This document shows positions 41,828 to 50,487 of a stretch of 64,000 bases of DNA, piece after piece. The stretch covers positions 62,001-126,000 of the forward strand of contig NZ_JBGCCT010000010.1 in the NCBI RefSeq assembly GCF_041260665.1, given 5' to 3'. Position numbers and translations under genes: made by a program. The first letter of the stretch is position 1, and every line of letters starts with the position of its first letter. This DNA is from Catenulispora sp. GP43 (GTDB lineage: Bacteria > Actinomycetota > Actinomycetes > Streptomycetales > Catenulisporaceae). Under the pieces are notes generated by a model. The model saw nothing but the letters and a program-made list of their open reading frames with translations, searched no databases and had not been told where the DNA came from.

Positions 41828-42561
41828 CGCCGGCCCCCGTCCTCGACCGGGCCGGCGGAGAACTCCACCCGGTCCGCGGTGAGCTCCATGAACGCCTCCT
41901 CCAGCGAGGCGTGCTTCGTGAAGTCGGCCAGCGGCCCGGTCGCGACCAGCCGGCCCCGGCCGACGACCACCACCTCGTCGGCGGTGTGGGTCATCTCGGC
42001 GAGCATGTGGCTGGACACCAGCACCGTGCGGCCCTCGGCGGCCAGCCGGCGGAACAGACCCCTGATCCACAGCACGCCCTCCGGGTCCAGGCCGTTGAGC
42101 GGCTCGTCGAAGATGAGCACCGGCGGGTCGCCGAGCAGCGCGGCGGCGATGCCGAGCCGCTGCTTCATGCCCAGGGAGTAGGTGCCGACCCGGCGCCGCG
42201 CGGCGCTCTCCAGCCCGACCTCGGCCAGTACCGCGCCGACGCGGGAGCGCGGCAGTCCGTTGCTCAGCGCGAGCGCGCTCAAGTGGGCCCGGCCGGAGCG
42301 GCCCTTGTGCACGTCGTCGGCGTTCAGCAGCGCCCCGACGTGCCGCAGCCCGATGCCCAGGGTGCGGAAGTCGCGGCCGTCGATGGTCGCGGTCCCGGAG
42401 GTCGGCTTGTTCAGGCCGAGCAGGATCCGCAAGGTGGTGGTCTTCCCGGCGCCGTTGGGGCCGAGGAAGCCGGTGACGCGGCCCGGTTCGGCGGTGAAGG
42501 ACAGGTCGTCCACCGCGGCGACGGGGCCGAAGCGCTTGGTGAGGTTCTTGATTTCGATCAC
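41824..42561 (-). CDS. ABC transporter ATP-binding protein
   Basis: A GTG at 42561 gives 245 residues: Walker A GPNGAGKTTTLRI, Q-loop region near ALLNADDVHKGRSGR, signature YSLGMKQRLGI (variant of LSGGQ), Walker B VLIFDEPLNGLDP and H-loop VSSHML. It is the first gene of a three-gene export operon with 4-bp overlaps. A divergent NarL-type two-component system 135 bp away is the probable regulator. Confidence 0.94.
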   Translation of the reverse strand: MIEIKNLTKRFGPVAAVDDLSFTAEPGRVTGFLGPNGAGKTTTLRILLGLNKPTSGTATIDGRDFRTLGIGLRHVGALLNADDVHKGRSGRAHLSALALSNGLPRSRVGAVLAEVGLESAARRRVGTYSLGMKQRLGIAAALLGDPPVLIFDEPLNGLDPEGVLWIRGLFRRLAAEGRTVLVSSHMLAEMTHTADEVVVVGRGRLVATGPLADFTKHASLEEAFMELTADRVEFSAGPVEDGGRR

Positions 42562-42695
42562 GGCCAGTACGGTCCCGCGCACCGGCCCCGCGCCGCGTCG
42601 GCTCCACACCCGACTTCCGGGCCGCCGCGTACATCAGGCGGTGTACTGCTCCGAGGTGATGCCCGGTGACCGGCGTGTTTTCTACGATCGGGGGC

Positions 42696-43958
42696 GTGAC
42701 CCAAGCCATGCCCCGCCCGCGCCCCCCGCTCCTGCTGCGCTCGCCGGTGATCCTGACGGCGCCGATGCTCGCCGGCGCTGTCTTGGCGTTCGCGGTGCTG
42801 CTGCTCACGGCCATGAACAACGCACTGGTGCTCCCGCCGTTCGCCAGGGCGGATGCGGGCCACCTGGTGCTGATCCGACCCTGGGTCAACCTGCTGCTGG
42901 CCGTCGTCATGGCCGCGCCGCTCATGCTCGGCCGCCGCTATCCGCTGGCGATCCTGACCGTCATCCTCACCGAGGCCTTCGCGTTCGCGTCGGTCGAGGG
43001 CCGGCCCTGGCCGTTCTACCTGGCCACGTCCGTCCTGGTGGGGCGCGCGGCCGTGACGCGGGGGCGGCGGGCGTCCGCGATCGGCGCCCTGGCCGCTGTC
43101 AGTGTGTTCACTGTCGGACTCCTGCTCTCCAGGTCAGCCAGCAACGACGGATGGAGCGACATCCTCAGCGTGGTCTCGGGGATCACCTTCGTGATGGCCA
43201 CGGCGTGGACCGTCGGGGATTCGTTCCGCCAGCGTCAGGACTACCGCGACTCGCTGCTCGAGTGGGAGTCCGGGCGCGCGGTGCTCGACGAACGGCTGCG
43301 GATCGCGCGCGACCTGCACGACATGGTCGCGCACAGCATCAGCGTCATCGCGTTGCAGTCCGGGGCGGCGCGGCGGGTGATCGACGTCGAGCCCGCCGGG
43401 GCGAAGGAGGCGCTGGGCGTCATCGAGGACACCAGCCGCGAGGCCCTGGCCGGGCTGCGGCGGATGCTCGGGGCGCTGCGCGAGACCGACGCCGCGGGTC
43501 CGCGCGGAAATGACGACGCGCCCGGGCTCGGCGACCTCGACCGGCTCGTCGAGGCGGCGATCGCCTCGGGCCTGCGGACGGAGGTCCTATGGGATGGGGA
43601 ACGCCACCCGCTGCCGCCGGAGGTCGAGGTGTCGGCGTTCCGGATCGTGCAGGAGGCGCTGACGAACGCGGTCCGGCACGCGCGCGCCGCGTCGTGTGTG
43701 GTCACGCTGGCGTTCGGGCGGGAGGACCTGACTGTGACAGTGGTCGATGACGGCCAGGGTCCGGCCGCCGTCCCCGGCGTCCCCGGCGTCGGCTACGGTC
43801 TGCTCGGTATGCGCGAGCGGGTCGGGCTGCTGCACGGCGACTTCGCCGCCGGACCTCGGGACGGCGGCGGCTTCCGGGTCGCGGCGCGGCTGCCGTTCTA
43901 CGCCGCGAGCCCGGTGGAAGCGGCGGTGGAGAAGATGACGGACGGCGGTTCGCGGTGA
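42696..43958 (+). CDS. histidine kinase, HisKA_3 type
   Basis: A GTG at 42696 is favoured because TACGAT (-10) ends 7 bp before it, giving a leaderless message; GTG 42666 is possible. The 420-residue protein has several N-terminal membrane helices (VILTAPMLAGAVLAFAVLLL; LLLAVVMAAPLMLGRRYPLA). The phospho-acceptor His is in RIARDLHDMVAHSISVIA, followed by HATPase boxes (ALTNAVRHARAASCVVTL, VVDDGQGPAAV, GYGLLGMRERV). It overlaps the regulator gene and is divergent from the ABC exporter. Confidence 0.93.
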   Translation: MTQAMPRPRPPLLLRSPVILTAPMLAGAVLAFAVLLLTAMNNALVLPPFARADAGHLVLIRPWVNLLLAVVMAAPLMLGRRYPLAILTVILTEAFAFASVEGRPWPFYLATSVLVGRAAVTRGRRASAIGALAAVSVFTVGLLLSRSASNDGWSDILSVVSGITFVMATAWTVGDSFRQRQDYRDSLLEWESGRAVLDERLRIARDLHDMVAHSISVIALQSGAARRVIDVEPAGAKEALGVIEDTSREALAGLRRMLGALRETDAAGPRGNDDAPGLGDLDRLVEAAIASGLRTEVLWDGERHPLPPEVEVSAFRIVQEALTNAVRHARAASCVVTLAFGREDLTVTVVDDGQGPAAVPGVPGVGYGLLGMRERVGLLHGDFAAGPRDGGGFRVAARLPFYAASPVEAAVEKMTDGGSR

Positions 43959-44677
43959 GCAACTACGAGGTCGAAAACTACGAGGCCGAACGCTACGAGG
44001 CCGACCACGAGGAGCCGCAGCGCCCCATCAGGGTTCTGCTGGCCGACGACCAGCCGCTGGTCCTGTCGGCGCTGCGCATGCTGCTCAACGTCACGCCCGA
44101 CGTCGCCCTGGTCGGCGAGGCGGCCTCCGGGGCGCAGGCCGTGCGGATGGCCCGCGAACTGGTGCCGGACGTGGTCGTGATGGACATCCGGATGCCCGGC
44201 ATGGACGGGATCGAGGCGACCGCGCTGCTCACCGGCGCCACCGGTCCGCGGGTCATCATCCTGACGACCTTCGACGAGGACGACAACATCTACCGCGCAC
44301 TGCGCGCCGGCGCCTCCGGCTTCCTGGTCAAGGACATGGCCCTGGAGGAGATCCTCGGCGCGATCCGGGTGGTCGCCTCCGGCGACGCGCTGATCGCCCC
44401 GAGCGTCACCCGGCGCCTGATCGAGGAGTTCGCCGGCCGCCCCGACCCCGCCCCGCGTCCGACCCCCCAGCTGGCCGGGATCACCGACCGCGAACGCCAG
44501 GTCCTGACCCTCGTCGGCCGCGGCCTGACCAACGCGGAGATCGCCGACCGGCTCTACATCAGCGGCGCCACGGTGAAGACGCATCTGGCCCGGCTGTTCG
44601 CGAAGCTCGACGCGCATGACCGCGCGCAGCTGGTCATCGTGGCGTACGAGAGCGGGCTGGTGACGCCGTCGCGGTGA
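43955..44677 (+). CDS. NarL family response regulator
   Basis: A GTG at 43955 overlaps the kinase stop (GTGA). The 240-residue protein has an unusual 25-residue acidic, Tyr-rich N-terminal repeat (NYEVENYEAERYEADHEE), then a receiver (IRVLLADDQPLVLSALRMLL, phospho-Asp in VVVMDIRMPGMDG) and a LuxR HTH (ITDRERQVLTLVGRGLTNAE, GATVKTHLARLFAKL). It is the partner of the upstream kinase and probably activates the divergent ABC exporter. Confidence 0.94.
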   Translation: MSNYEVENYEAERYEADHEEPQRPIRVLLADDQPLVLSALRMLLNVTPDVALVGEAASGAQAVRMARELVPDVVVMDIRMPGMDGIEATALLTGATGPRVIILTTFDEDDNIYRALRAGASGFLVKDMALEEILGAIRVVASGDALIAPSVTRRLIEEFAGRPDPAPRPTPQLAGITDRERQVLTLVGRGLTNAEIADRLYISGATVKTHLARLFAKLDAHDRAQLVIVAYESGLVTPSR

Positions 44678-44746
44678 CCGGCCCGGCTGCCACAGCGCCT
44701 CCAGCGTGATCGCTAGAGTCGCGCGGTAATCGGGGTATGGGGCGGG

Positions 44747-44845
44747 ATGGGGTTCAACGGCGAGATCGTTGTCGTCCGACGCGGAGAGACGCTTGGGCCT
44801 GAGCGAGAGGGACTTCGTCCCGGATGCTTGAGCCTGCATCGGTGA
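44747..44845 (+). pseudogene. N-terminal fragment of a hypothetical protein
   Basis: A 32-codon frame begins MGFNGEIVVVRRGETLG. This resembles the MGFxGxxVVxRxxxxL start seen in a family of actinobacterial hypothetical proteins, and TAGAGT lies upstream as a -10. It then stops without further similarity, so it looks like a 5' fragment with its original promoter. Confidence 0.4.
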
Positions 44846-44846
44846 C

Positions 44847-45479
44847 CTACTTGGCGTCGAAGACCACTGCGATCTGACGGATGAAGGTGTTTCCGACGGC
44901 ACAGCGCAGGAGGAAGTCGGCGACGTTCGTACGAGAGGTCGAGGGGAAAATGGGCGTCTTCTTGACGTCCTCAAGCGCGACGTTGCTGTAGCGCATGCTG
45001 TCGCCGTTGTTCAACGCTCCGGGATATCCGAGCGTCCACTTCAGATCGCTGGCCTTCAGGAGCACTTCCGAGGCGGCCTTGTCCGCATAGGTCTTCCGAA
45101 GCACGGTTCGGAACAGAGGGCCCACAAGAAATGATGCCTTGGCGAGGGAGTCACCGACTCCGAACGCAGACAGCAGGACGAAACGGTCGACGCCGGAGGT
45201 CTTGGCGGACGCGATGACCGCGCGGACCGTGTCGGTGATCAGTGTCGGGGTCTCGCCGGCCTTCTTCACCCCGAGCGTGCTGATGATCGCGTCGTGGCCC
45301 TGGGCCGCCTTCGCGATCGCGGCGGCGTCGGTGACGTCACCGGTGACGATGTGGGCGCGCGGGTCGACGGAGGAGCCGGGCCGCCTGACGAGGGCGGTGA
45401 CCTGATGTCCCTCGTCGAGCGCCTTCTTGACGAACAGGACACCGGTGCGCCCGGTTGCTCCAAGGACAAGAAACTTCAC
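44847..45479 (-). CDS. NAD(P)-binding oxidoreductase (NmrA/SDR-like)
   Basis: The GTG at 45479 has GAGGGAAG upstream. The 210-residue protein starts with KFLVLGATGRTGVLFVKKAL and keeps GDVTDAAAIAKAAQGHDAII, VDRFVLLSAFGVGDS and a C-terminal FLLRCAVGNTFIRQIAVVFD. This is the compact NAD(P)H-dependent reductase/NmrA type. It is divergent from the NmrA-hemerythrin operon, and the gap carries TAGTCAGG repeats shared with a MarR promoter 2 kb away. Confidence 0.88.
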   Translation of the reverse strand: MKFLVLGATGRTGVLFVKKALDEGHQVTALVRRPGSSVDPRAHIVTGDVTDAAAIAKAAQGHDAIISTLGVKKAGETPTLITDTVRAVIASAKTSGVDRFVLLSAFGVGDSLAKASFLVGPLFRTVLRKTYADKAASEVLLKASDLKWTLGYPGALNNGDSMRYSNVALEDVKKTPIFPSTSRTNVADFLLRCAVGNTFIRQIAVVFDAK

Positions 45480-45504
45480 GATACTTCCCTCTCTGATGAG
45501 AATA

Positions 45505-45632
45505 TAGTCAGGATCATTTACGAATGTAGTCAGGTTAGCTGACCATGTCAAGTCGGGGATCGAAGGCCTAGCAGCGTTCAGCGCTCGACCCGCCGTTGCC
45601 ATCAGTTCGGATGCATGACTATGGTAGTCATG
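45505..45632. promoter_or_regulatory. TAGTCAGG repeats and palindromes between two oxidoreductase genes
   Basis: TAGTCAGG occurs at 45505-45512 and 45527-45534 in the same orientation. GTCAG-GTTAG-CTGAC overlaps the second (45529-45543). A perfect palindrome CATGACTA-TGG-TAGTCATG lies at 45614-45632. All share a TAGTCA core. The same 8-mer TAGTCAGG recurs in the MarR promoter at 47771-47778, so MarR may bind here. Confidence 0.6.
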
Positions 45633-45707
45633 AAAACTGACCAGTTGGGTGCCAAGCAAGCAAGCGCTGCCCGCATCCAGAGGACTGAGAGAAAAGGACC
45701 ACAACCC

Positions 45708-46595
45708 ATGATTTTGATCACCGGAGCCACCGGCACCGTCGGCTCGGAAGTCGTCAAAGCGCTCCTCCCAGCCCAGGCCGGGCACCTGCGGGTCCTCACC
45801 CGCGATCCAGGCGCGGTCTTCCCCTCCGGCGCCCAGAAGGTCGTCGCTGACGTCGGCAGCAGTAATCTGACACCCGTTCTGGACGGTGTGCGCGCGCTGT
45901 TCTCGATAACCCCCGGGCTCAACATCGCCGAACACGATCACCGGCTCGTGGCTGCGGCGCAGCGAGCGGGCGTGGAGCGGATCGTCAAGCTTTCCGTGCG
46001 GAACGTCGGGCACGACGGCGCCGACCCGATCACCGCCTTGCACCGGGCCGGCGAGGAAGCGATCCGTGACAGCGGCATCGGATGGACGTTCCTGCGTCCC
46101 ACCGCGTTCATGTCCAACGCGCTCAACTGGGCGGGAATGATCGCGGCCGATCAGGTCGTGTACGCGCCGTTCGCCGCCGGACGGGCCGCCGTCGTCGACC
46201 CGGCGGACATCGCCGCGGTCGCCGCGGCCTGCCTCACCCAGGACGGCCACAACCACCGCGTCTACGAGCTCACCGGCCCCGAACCGCTCAGCCCCGCCGA
46301 CCAGGTGGCGCTCCTGGGCGAGGTGCTGTGGCGCGACCTGCGCTACGTCGAAGCCGACCCGGCCGGCATGGTCGCGCAGATGGTGTCCTACGGCATGCCC
46401 GAGGAGCAGGCGCAAGCCGTCACCGAGCTGTTCCGCTCCACCCTGGAGCCGTACAACTCCGAGCCGACAGGCGATGTCGCCGCGGTCACCGGCCGCCCAG
46501 CGCACAGCTTCACCGATTGGGCGAAGGCCCACCGCGCCGAGTTCCCCTCCCCCGAGGCCGTCCAGGACGTCGCAACCATCGAGGAGTCACGATGA
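45708..46595 (+). CDS. NmrA family NAD(P)-binding oxidoreductase
   Basis: The ATG at 45708 follows AAAGGA. The 295-residue protein has ITGATGTVGSEVVKALLPAQ, DGVRALFSITPGLNIAEHD, RIVKLSVRNVGHDGADPI, GWTFLRPTAFMSNALNWAGM and AAVVDPADIAAVAAACL. This is the NmrA/QOR2-like atypical SDR pattern, often an NADPH sensor or quinone reductase. Its stop overlaps the hemerythrin ATG (ATGA), so the two are co-translated. Confidence 0.9.
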   Translation: MILITGATGTVGSEVVKALLPAQAGHLRVLTRDPGAVFPSGAQKVVADVGSSNLTPVLDGVRALFSITPGLNIAEHDHRLVAAAQRAGVERIVKLSVRNVGHDGADPITALHRAGEEAIRDSGIGWTFLRPTAFMSNALNWAGMIAADQVVYAPFAAGRAAVVDPADIAAVAAACLTQDGHNHRVYELTGPEPLSPADQVALLGEVLWRDLRYVEADPAGMVAQMVSYGMPEEQAQAVTELFRSTLEPYNSEPTGDVAAVTGRPAHSFTDWAKAHRAEFPSPEAVQDVATIEESR

Positions 46596-47242
46596 GCGCC
46601 TCCGGGCCCCGCGTCGACACCCACGAGATGGTTCTGATCCACCGCGTCCTCCGGCGCGAGTTCGGTCAGCTGCCCCGGCTGTTCCGTTCCGCGGCCGATG
46701 ACCGGGCCCGATCCAAAGTCATCGGCGCGCATGCCCGCGAGATGTTGGACTTCCTCCACACGCACCACACTGGCGAGGACGAACTGCTCTTCCCCTTGCT
46801 GCGTGAGCGAGCTGCGCTCGACCCGGAGCTGATGGACCGGATGGACGCCCAGCACAGGCAGGTCGACGATGCTGTCAGGGCTCTCGAAGCGGAACTGCCG
46901 GCGTGGACCGCGAGCGCTGACGCCGCTGCGGGCGAGCGGATGGCGACCCGCGTCGAAGCGACGATGCCGACGCTGATCGCCCACCTGGCCGAGGAGGAGC
47001 AGAAACTGCTCCCGATCGTCTCCGTCACGGTGACGCAAAGCGAATGGGACGCGCTCGCCAAGCACGGCATGAGCGCGATTCCGCTCACGCGGCGCCTGGT
47101 CATCCTCGGCCACATCACCGAGGAGGCCAGTGACGCCGAACGGCAGAAGTTCATGCAGGTCGTACCGGCCCCGGCCCGTCTGGCCTACAAGTTGATCGGC
47201 CACCGCCAGTTCGCCCGCGAGACCATCGCGATCCGCGGCTGA
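46592..47242 (+). CDS. hemerythrin HHE-domain protein
   Basis: The 216-residue protein has an N-terminal His at VLIHRVLRREF, then FLHTHHTGEDELLFPLLRER, MDAQHRQVDDAVRALE and IAHLAEEEQKLLPIVS, the spaced His/Glu ligands of a diiron four-helix bundle. A helical C-terminus (about 150-216) is typical of actinobacterial versions. It should sense or carry O2, NO or iron. It overlaps the upstream NmrA-like gene, suggesting joint action in redox stress. Confidence 0.9.
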   Translation: MSASGPRVDTHEMVLIHRVLRREFGQLPRLFRSAADDRARSKVIGAHAREMLDFLHTHHTGEDELLFPLLRERAALDPELMDRMDAQHRQVDDAVRALEAELPAWTASADAAAGERMATRVEATMPTLIAHLAEEEQKLLPIVSVTVTQSEWDALAKHGMSAIPLTRRLVILGHITEEASDAERQKFMQVVPAPARLAYKLIGHRQFARETIAIRG

Positions 47243-47266
47243 GCCAATGGGGTGGTGACGGGCGAC

Positions 47267-47294
47267 CCGACACCGCGTACCCGACACCGCGTGC
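47267..47294. repeat. 14-bp direct repeat, two copies
   Basis: CCGACACCGCGT(A/G)C occurs twice in tandem between the hemerythrin and the convergent MarR gene. Confidence 0.7.
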
Positions 47295-47297
47295 CGG

Positions 47298-47744
47298 TCA
47301 GGCGGAAGCGTAGGGGTCGGTGATCTCGCGGAGTTGATCGAGGATCTGGTGCAGCAGCGTGAAGTTGCGGGTGCCGAGGTAGGTCTCCCACTCCGCGTAG
47401 ATCTCGTCGAGCGTGGCCATGGCCACCTCGACCGCTCGCCGGCCGCGTTCCTCGATCACGATCAGCCGGGCCCGACCGTCCGTCGGGTCGGGGATCCGGC
47501 GGACGTAGCCCAGGTGTTCGAGCTGGTCAACCATCACACTGGCGCTTTGCTTGGTCATCTGCGCCTGGTCAGCGAGGTCTTTGAGGCGCGAACCGTCCGG
47601 GGCGACGCGTTGGAAGACCCGGCACTGGGCGAGCGTCCAGTCGTCGAACCCGGCATCCTGCAGGGCCCGGAAGAGCCGGTCCTCGGTGTACCGGTACGGG
47701 ATGAACAGCGACACCCCTAGGTCAACCCGTTGTCCGTCGTCCAT
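47298..47744 (-). CDS. MarR family transcriptional regulator
   Basis: The 148-residue protein has the MarR winged helix (LKDLADQAQMTKQSASVMVD, GYVRRIPDPTDGRARLIVIE) and flanking dimer helices (ATLDEIYAEWETYLGTRNFT). It is convergent with the NmrA-hemerythrin operon. Its promoter contains TAGTCAGG (47771-47778), also present twice between the two oxidoreductase genes, so it probably autoregulates and controls them. Confidence 0.92.
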   Translation of the reverse strand: MDDGQRVDLGVSLFIPYRYTEDRLFRALQDAGFDDWTLAQCRVFQRVAPDGSRLKDLADQAQMTKQSASVMVDQLEHLGYVRRIPDPTDGRARLIVIEERGRRAVEVAMATLDEIYAEWETYLGTRNFTLLHQILDQLREITDPYASA

Positions 47745-47770
47745 GCCGCCCTCGGCTCCGTCGCTCCAAC

Positions 47771-47800
47771 TAGTCAGGCATCGTTACTACCGTCAGTATA
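47771..47800 (-). promoter_or_regulatory. putative MarR autoregulatory site
   Basis: On the plus strand TAGTCAGG (47771-47778) is followed by gttactaccgtcagtatatgg, giving related TAGT/ACTA and GTCAG pieces. It lies 27 bp upstream of the MarR start and matches the TAGTCAGG sites at 45505 and 45527. Confidence 0.5.
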
Positions 47801-47898
47801 TGGCAGCGCTGAAAAGCGCTCCGCGGGTCACGTCAGCCGCCCTGGGTCCGGGCTCAGGATGCGAACATGGCTGACAAGCGGGCAAGCTGACGGAGGCA

Positions 47899-49053
47899 AT
47901 GGTGACCAGGTACGCGATCGACGAACAGCACGGCACCCTCATCGCGGCCTGGGCCACCGGCGACGGCGACACCGCCACGAGCGTGGCCACTCTGCCGCCG
48001 TCCAGCCCCGCCGACCAGCGCTACGCCGTCGCGCGCGCCTTGACTGGCTTGTCGGAGGCCCTGTGGCGCACCTACACCCACCCGGCCTCGGCGGCCGGCG
48101 ACGACATGGGAGACAACAGCGAAGGCTGGCGCCGCCAAAGCGAGCGGGACGCTTTCGCCAAGGTGCTGTCGGCGTTGGCGCAGCCGAATCTCCCCGAGGG
48201 CGGCATGATCGTACAGTCCTACATCGCGGTCGAGGAAGGCGCCCACCGCCTCGGCCGCGCCCTGCACGCCGTCGGCGACGATCAACTGACCGCAGCCATC
48301 ACCGCTGAAGTACAGGCCGAGGTCACCGCCATCGAACAGGCCGAACTCGGCGACCTGTCCGGCCGCTCCCGGCAGGCCGTCGTCCTCACCCGTGCCGACG
48401 CCTCCCCCGTCCAGGTCGCCGCCGCCGACCGTCTGCTGCGCGACAACCCCCTGGGCTCCGATGAGCTGTTCACCGCCGTGGACCCCACCGCCGCCGCCGT
48501 GGCCGCCGCGCACTGGCTGCACGCCGCGGCCACGATCGCCGCCGAAGCCGCGAGACAGTCCATCACCGCGGCGATCGTGGAAGCCGACGACGCCCAGGTT
48601 CTGCCAGTCGCCACCCTCACCATCGTCCTGGACATGATCGAGGACGGCAGCAGCCCGTACGAGGCGGTAACCGAACTGATCCGCGACGCCATGGCGGTCG
48701 CCGAAGGAGACGTACCGGACCCGATCGGCCTGGCCGAGATGGTCGCCGAGGTACAGCAGACCGCCGACCGCATGGCCCCGGGAGACGAGGACGCGCTGGA
48801 AAGCATGCTCGCCGAGGTGCGCGCCACCCCGCTCGATCCAGCCCGGCCGGCACTGGACCTGCTGGAGGACCTGCTGGTCGGGATCGACGGATGCGCGACC
48901 CTGTACACGGAATACGCGAACGGCGGCGACACCGACGTAGACGGCCACACCACCGATGACGAGCACGCCGAAGCCCACGACGCAGCCATCCGGCAAAAGT
49001 TCCTGGCGGCAGTCCACGAACACGCCACCGCACATGCCGACCGGATGTTGTAG
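47899..49053 (+). CDS. acidic Ala-rich hypothetical protein
   Basis: The 384-residue frame has strong GC3 coding bias but no recognised domain. It is Ala/Asp/Glu-rich and mostly helical. It contains FAKVLSALAQPNLPEGGMIV, a hinge (ALHAVGDDQLTAAITAEVQA) similar in style to deacetylase-like helical repeats, and a His-rich C-terminus (DGHTTDDEHAEAHD ... HEHATAHADRML). There is no signal peptide or membrane segment. A GTG at 47902 is also possible. It is unlinked to an operon and is interrupted downstream only by the IS element region. Confidence 0.7.
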   Translation: MVTRYAIDEQHGTLIAAWATGDGDTATSVATLPPSSPADQRYAVARALTGLSEALWRTYTHPASAAGDDMGDNSEGWRRQSERDAFAKVLSALAQPNLPEGGMIVQSYIAVEEGAHRLGRALHAVGDDQLTAAITAEVQAEVTAIEQAELGDLSGRSRQAVVLTRADASPVQVAAADRLLRDNPLGSDELFTAVDPTAAAVAAAHWLHAAATIAAEAARQSITAAIVEADDAQVLPVATLTIVLDMIEDGSSPYEAVTELIRDAMAVAEGDVPDPIGLAEMVAEVQQTADRMAPGDEDALESMLAEVRATPLDPARPALDLLEDLLVGIDGCATLYTEYANGGDTDVDGHTTDDEHAEAHDAAIRQKFLAAVHEHATAHADRML

Positions 49054-49071
49054 TCACGCTGTCACCCGGCA

Positions 49072-49230
49072 GTGACGGCCGACCGCTGGCCGCGTCACCC
49101 AAGCGGGCGGACGACTGGAGTCCGGGCCCACCTGGACGGCCGCCCCGATCGGTGGCTCGCGCTCGCGGACCTCATCACGGCAGATCCCGACACCTCGGAC
49201 GAGGATCTCATCGCCGGCTTTGACTGCTAG
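49072..49230 (+). pseudogene. small frame truncated at the IS630 boundary
   Basis: A 52-codon frame (ending RWLALADLITADPDTSDEDL, then IAGFDC) has good codon bias. It stops with TAG exactly where the element's terminal repeat begins (TGCGTTG at 49231). It may be the stump of a host gene cut by the insertion, or a short intact gene. No domain is recognised. Confidence 0.35.
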
Positions 49231-50487
49231 TGCGTTGACCGCGATGGATTGCCGGGTCGGTGACATCAAAGCCGCCTGGCCTCATCCTCGGTAGTGGTGG
49301 GAGCGTTGCCGAGGGTGGGGTTCGTGATGGCAGAGCCGGTTCGAGCACGGCGATTGACCGATCAAGAGGGCCGGCGGTTGCTGCAGATCGTGCGGCGTGG
49401 CCGGCATGATGCGGTGACGGTCCGCCGGGCTCTGATCATCATGGCGTCGGTGTCGGGGACCACGCCGGTCACGATCGCCCGGCTGGTCGCAGCCCATGAG
49501 GACACCGTCCGGGACGTGATTCACGCCTTCAACGACAAGGGCCTGGCCGCGCTTGACCCCAAGTGGGCAGGAGGCCGTCCCCGCCGGATCACAGAGGAGG
49601 ACATCGCGTTCATCATCGAGACGGCCAGGACCCGACCGGAGAAGCTGGGACGTCCGTTCACCCACTGGAGCGTGCGCAAACTCGCCGCCTACCTCGGCGC
49701 CAACAACACCCGAACGGTGGCAATCGGCCGGGAACGGCTGCGACGCCTCCTTCACGAGCACAAGATCTCCTTTCAACGCACGAGGACATGGAAGGAGTCC
49801 AAGGACCCGGACAAGGATGCCAAGCTCGACCGGATCGAGGAGGTCACCACCTCGTTCCCGGACCGCTGTTTCGCGTTCGACCAGTTCGGGCCACTGTCGA
49901 TCCGCCCGACTCACGGCACGTCCTGGGCACCGCGGGCCAAGCCGGACCGGCTGCCTGCGACCTACCATCGCACCCACGGCGTCCGCTACTTCCACGGCTG
50001 CTACTCGTTCGGCGAGGACCTGTTATGGGGTGTGAACCGCCGCCGCAAGGGCGGCGACCACTCCCTGACCGCACTCAAGTCGATCCGGGCAGCCCGTCCC
50101 GACGGCGAACCGATCTTCGTCATCATGGACAACCTGTCGGCGAACAAGACCCCGAAGATCCGGACCTGGGCCGGTCGTCACCAGGTCGAGCTGTGTCTGA
50201 CCCCGACCAGCGCGTCCTGGGCAAATCCCATCGAGGCCCAGTTCGGGCCGCTACGCGCCTTCGTGATGGGCGACTCGGACCATCCGAACCACACCGTGCT
50301 GGCCCGCAAGCTCCAGGCCTACCTGCGCTGGCGCAACACCAACAACCGCCATCCCGACGTTCTGGCCGCCCAACGCAAGGAACGCGCCCGAGTACGCAGC
50401 GAGAAAGGCATCCGCTGGGGTGGACGGCCCCTGGCCGCCGCAGCGTGAGGCTGGCCGCGATCCGGTAGTCGCTCACGGGGCAACGCA
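49231..50487 (+). mobile_element. IS630-family insertion sequence
   Basis: The element holds one transposase gene. The ends share an imperfect inverted repeat: TGCGTTG-ACC... at 49231 and ...GGG-CAACGCA ending at 50487, with further matches inward (CCGGGTCGG versus CCGGATCGC over about 30 bp). A clear TA target duplication is not seen at both ends, so the exact limits may differ by a few bases. Genes on both sides have their stop codons at the boundaries. Confidence 0.75.
49327..50448 (+). CDS. IS630 family transposase
   Basis: The 373-residue protein has two N-terminal HTH segments (RRLTDQEGRRLLQIVRRG; TPVTIARLVAAHEDTVRDVI) and a DDE catalytic domain: first Asp in CFAFDQFGPLS, second in VIMDNLSANKTP and Glu in ASWANPIEAQFG. 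The frame is intact and full-length, so the element may be active. It is a Tc1/mariner-related cut-and-paste transposase that normally targets TA. Confidence 0.95.
   Translation: MAEPVRARRLTDQEGRRLLQIVRRGRHDAVTVRRALIIMASVSGTTPVTIARLVAAHEDTVRDVIHAFNDKGLAALDPKWAGGRPRRITEEDIAFIIETARTRPEKLGRPFTHWSVRKLAAYLGANNTRTVAIGRERLRRLLHEHKISFQRTRTWKESKDPDKDAKLDRIEEVTTSFPDRCFAFDQFGPLSIRPTHGTSWAPRAKPDRLPATYHRTHGVRYFHGCYSFGEDLLWGVNRRRKGGDHSLTALKSIRAARPDGEPIFVIMDNLSANKTPKIRTWAGRHQVELCLTPTSASWANPIEAQFGPLRAFVMGDSDHPNHTVLARKLQAYLRWRNTNNRHPDVLAAQRKERARVRSEKGIRWGGRPLAAAA

Noticed and set aside
47854-49035. Long Gly/Val-rich minus-strand frame opposite the 47899 gene
   Set aside because: Composition is typical of an antisense shadow; the plus-strand frame has better codon bias and a plausible start.
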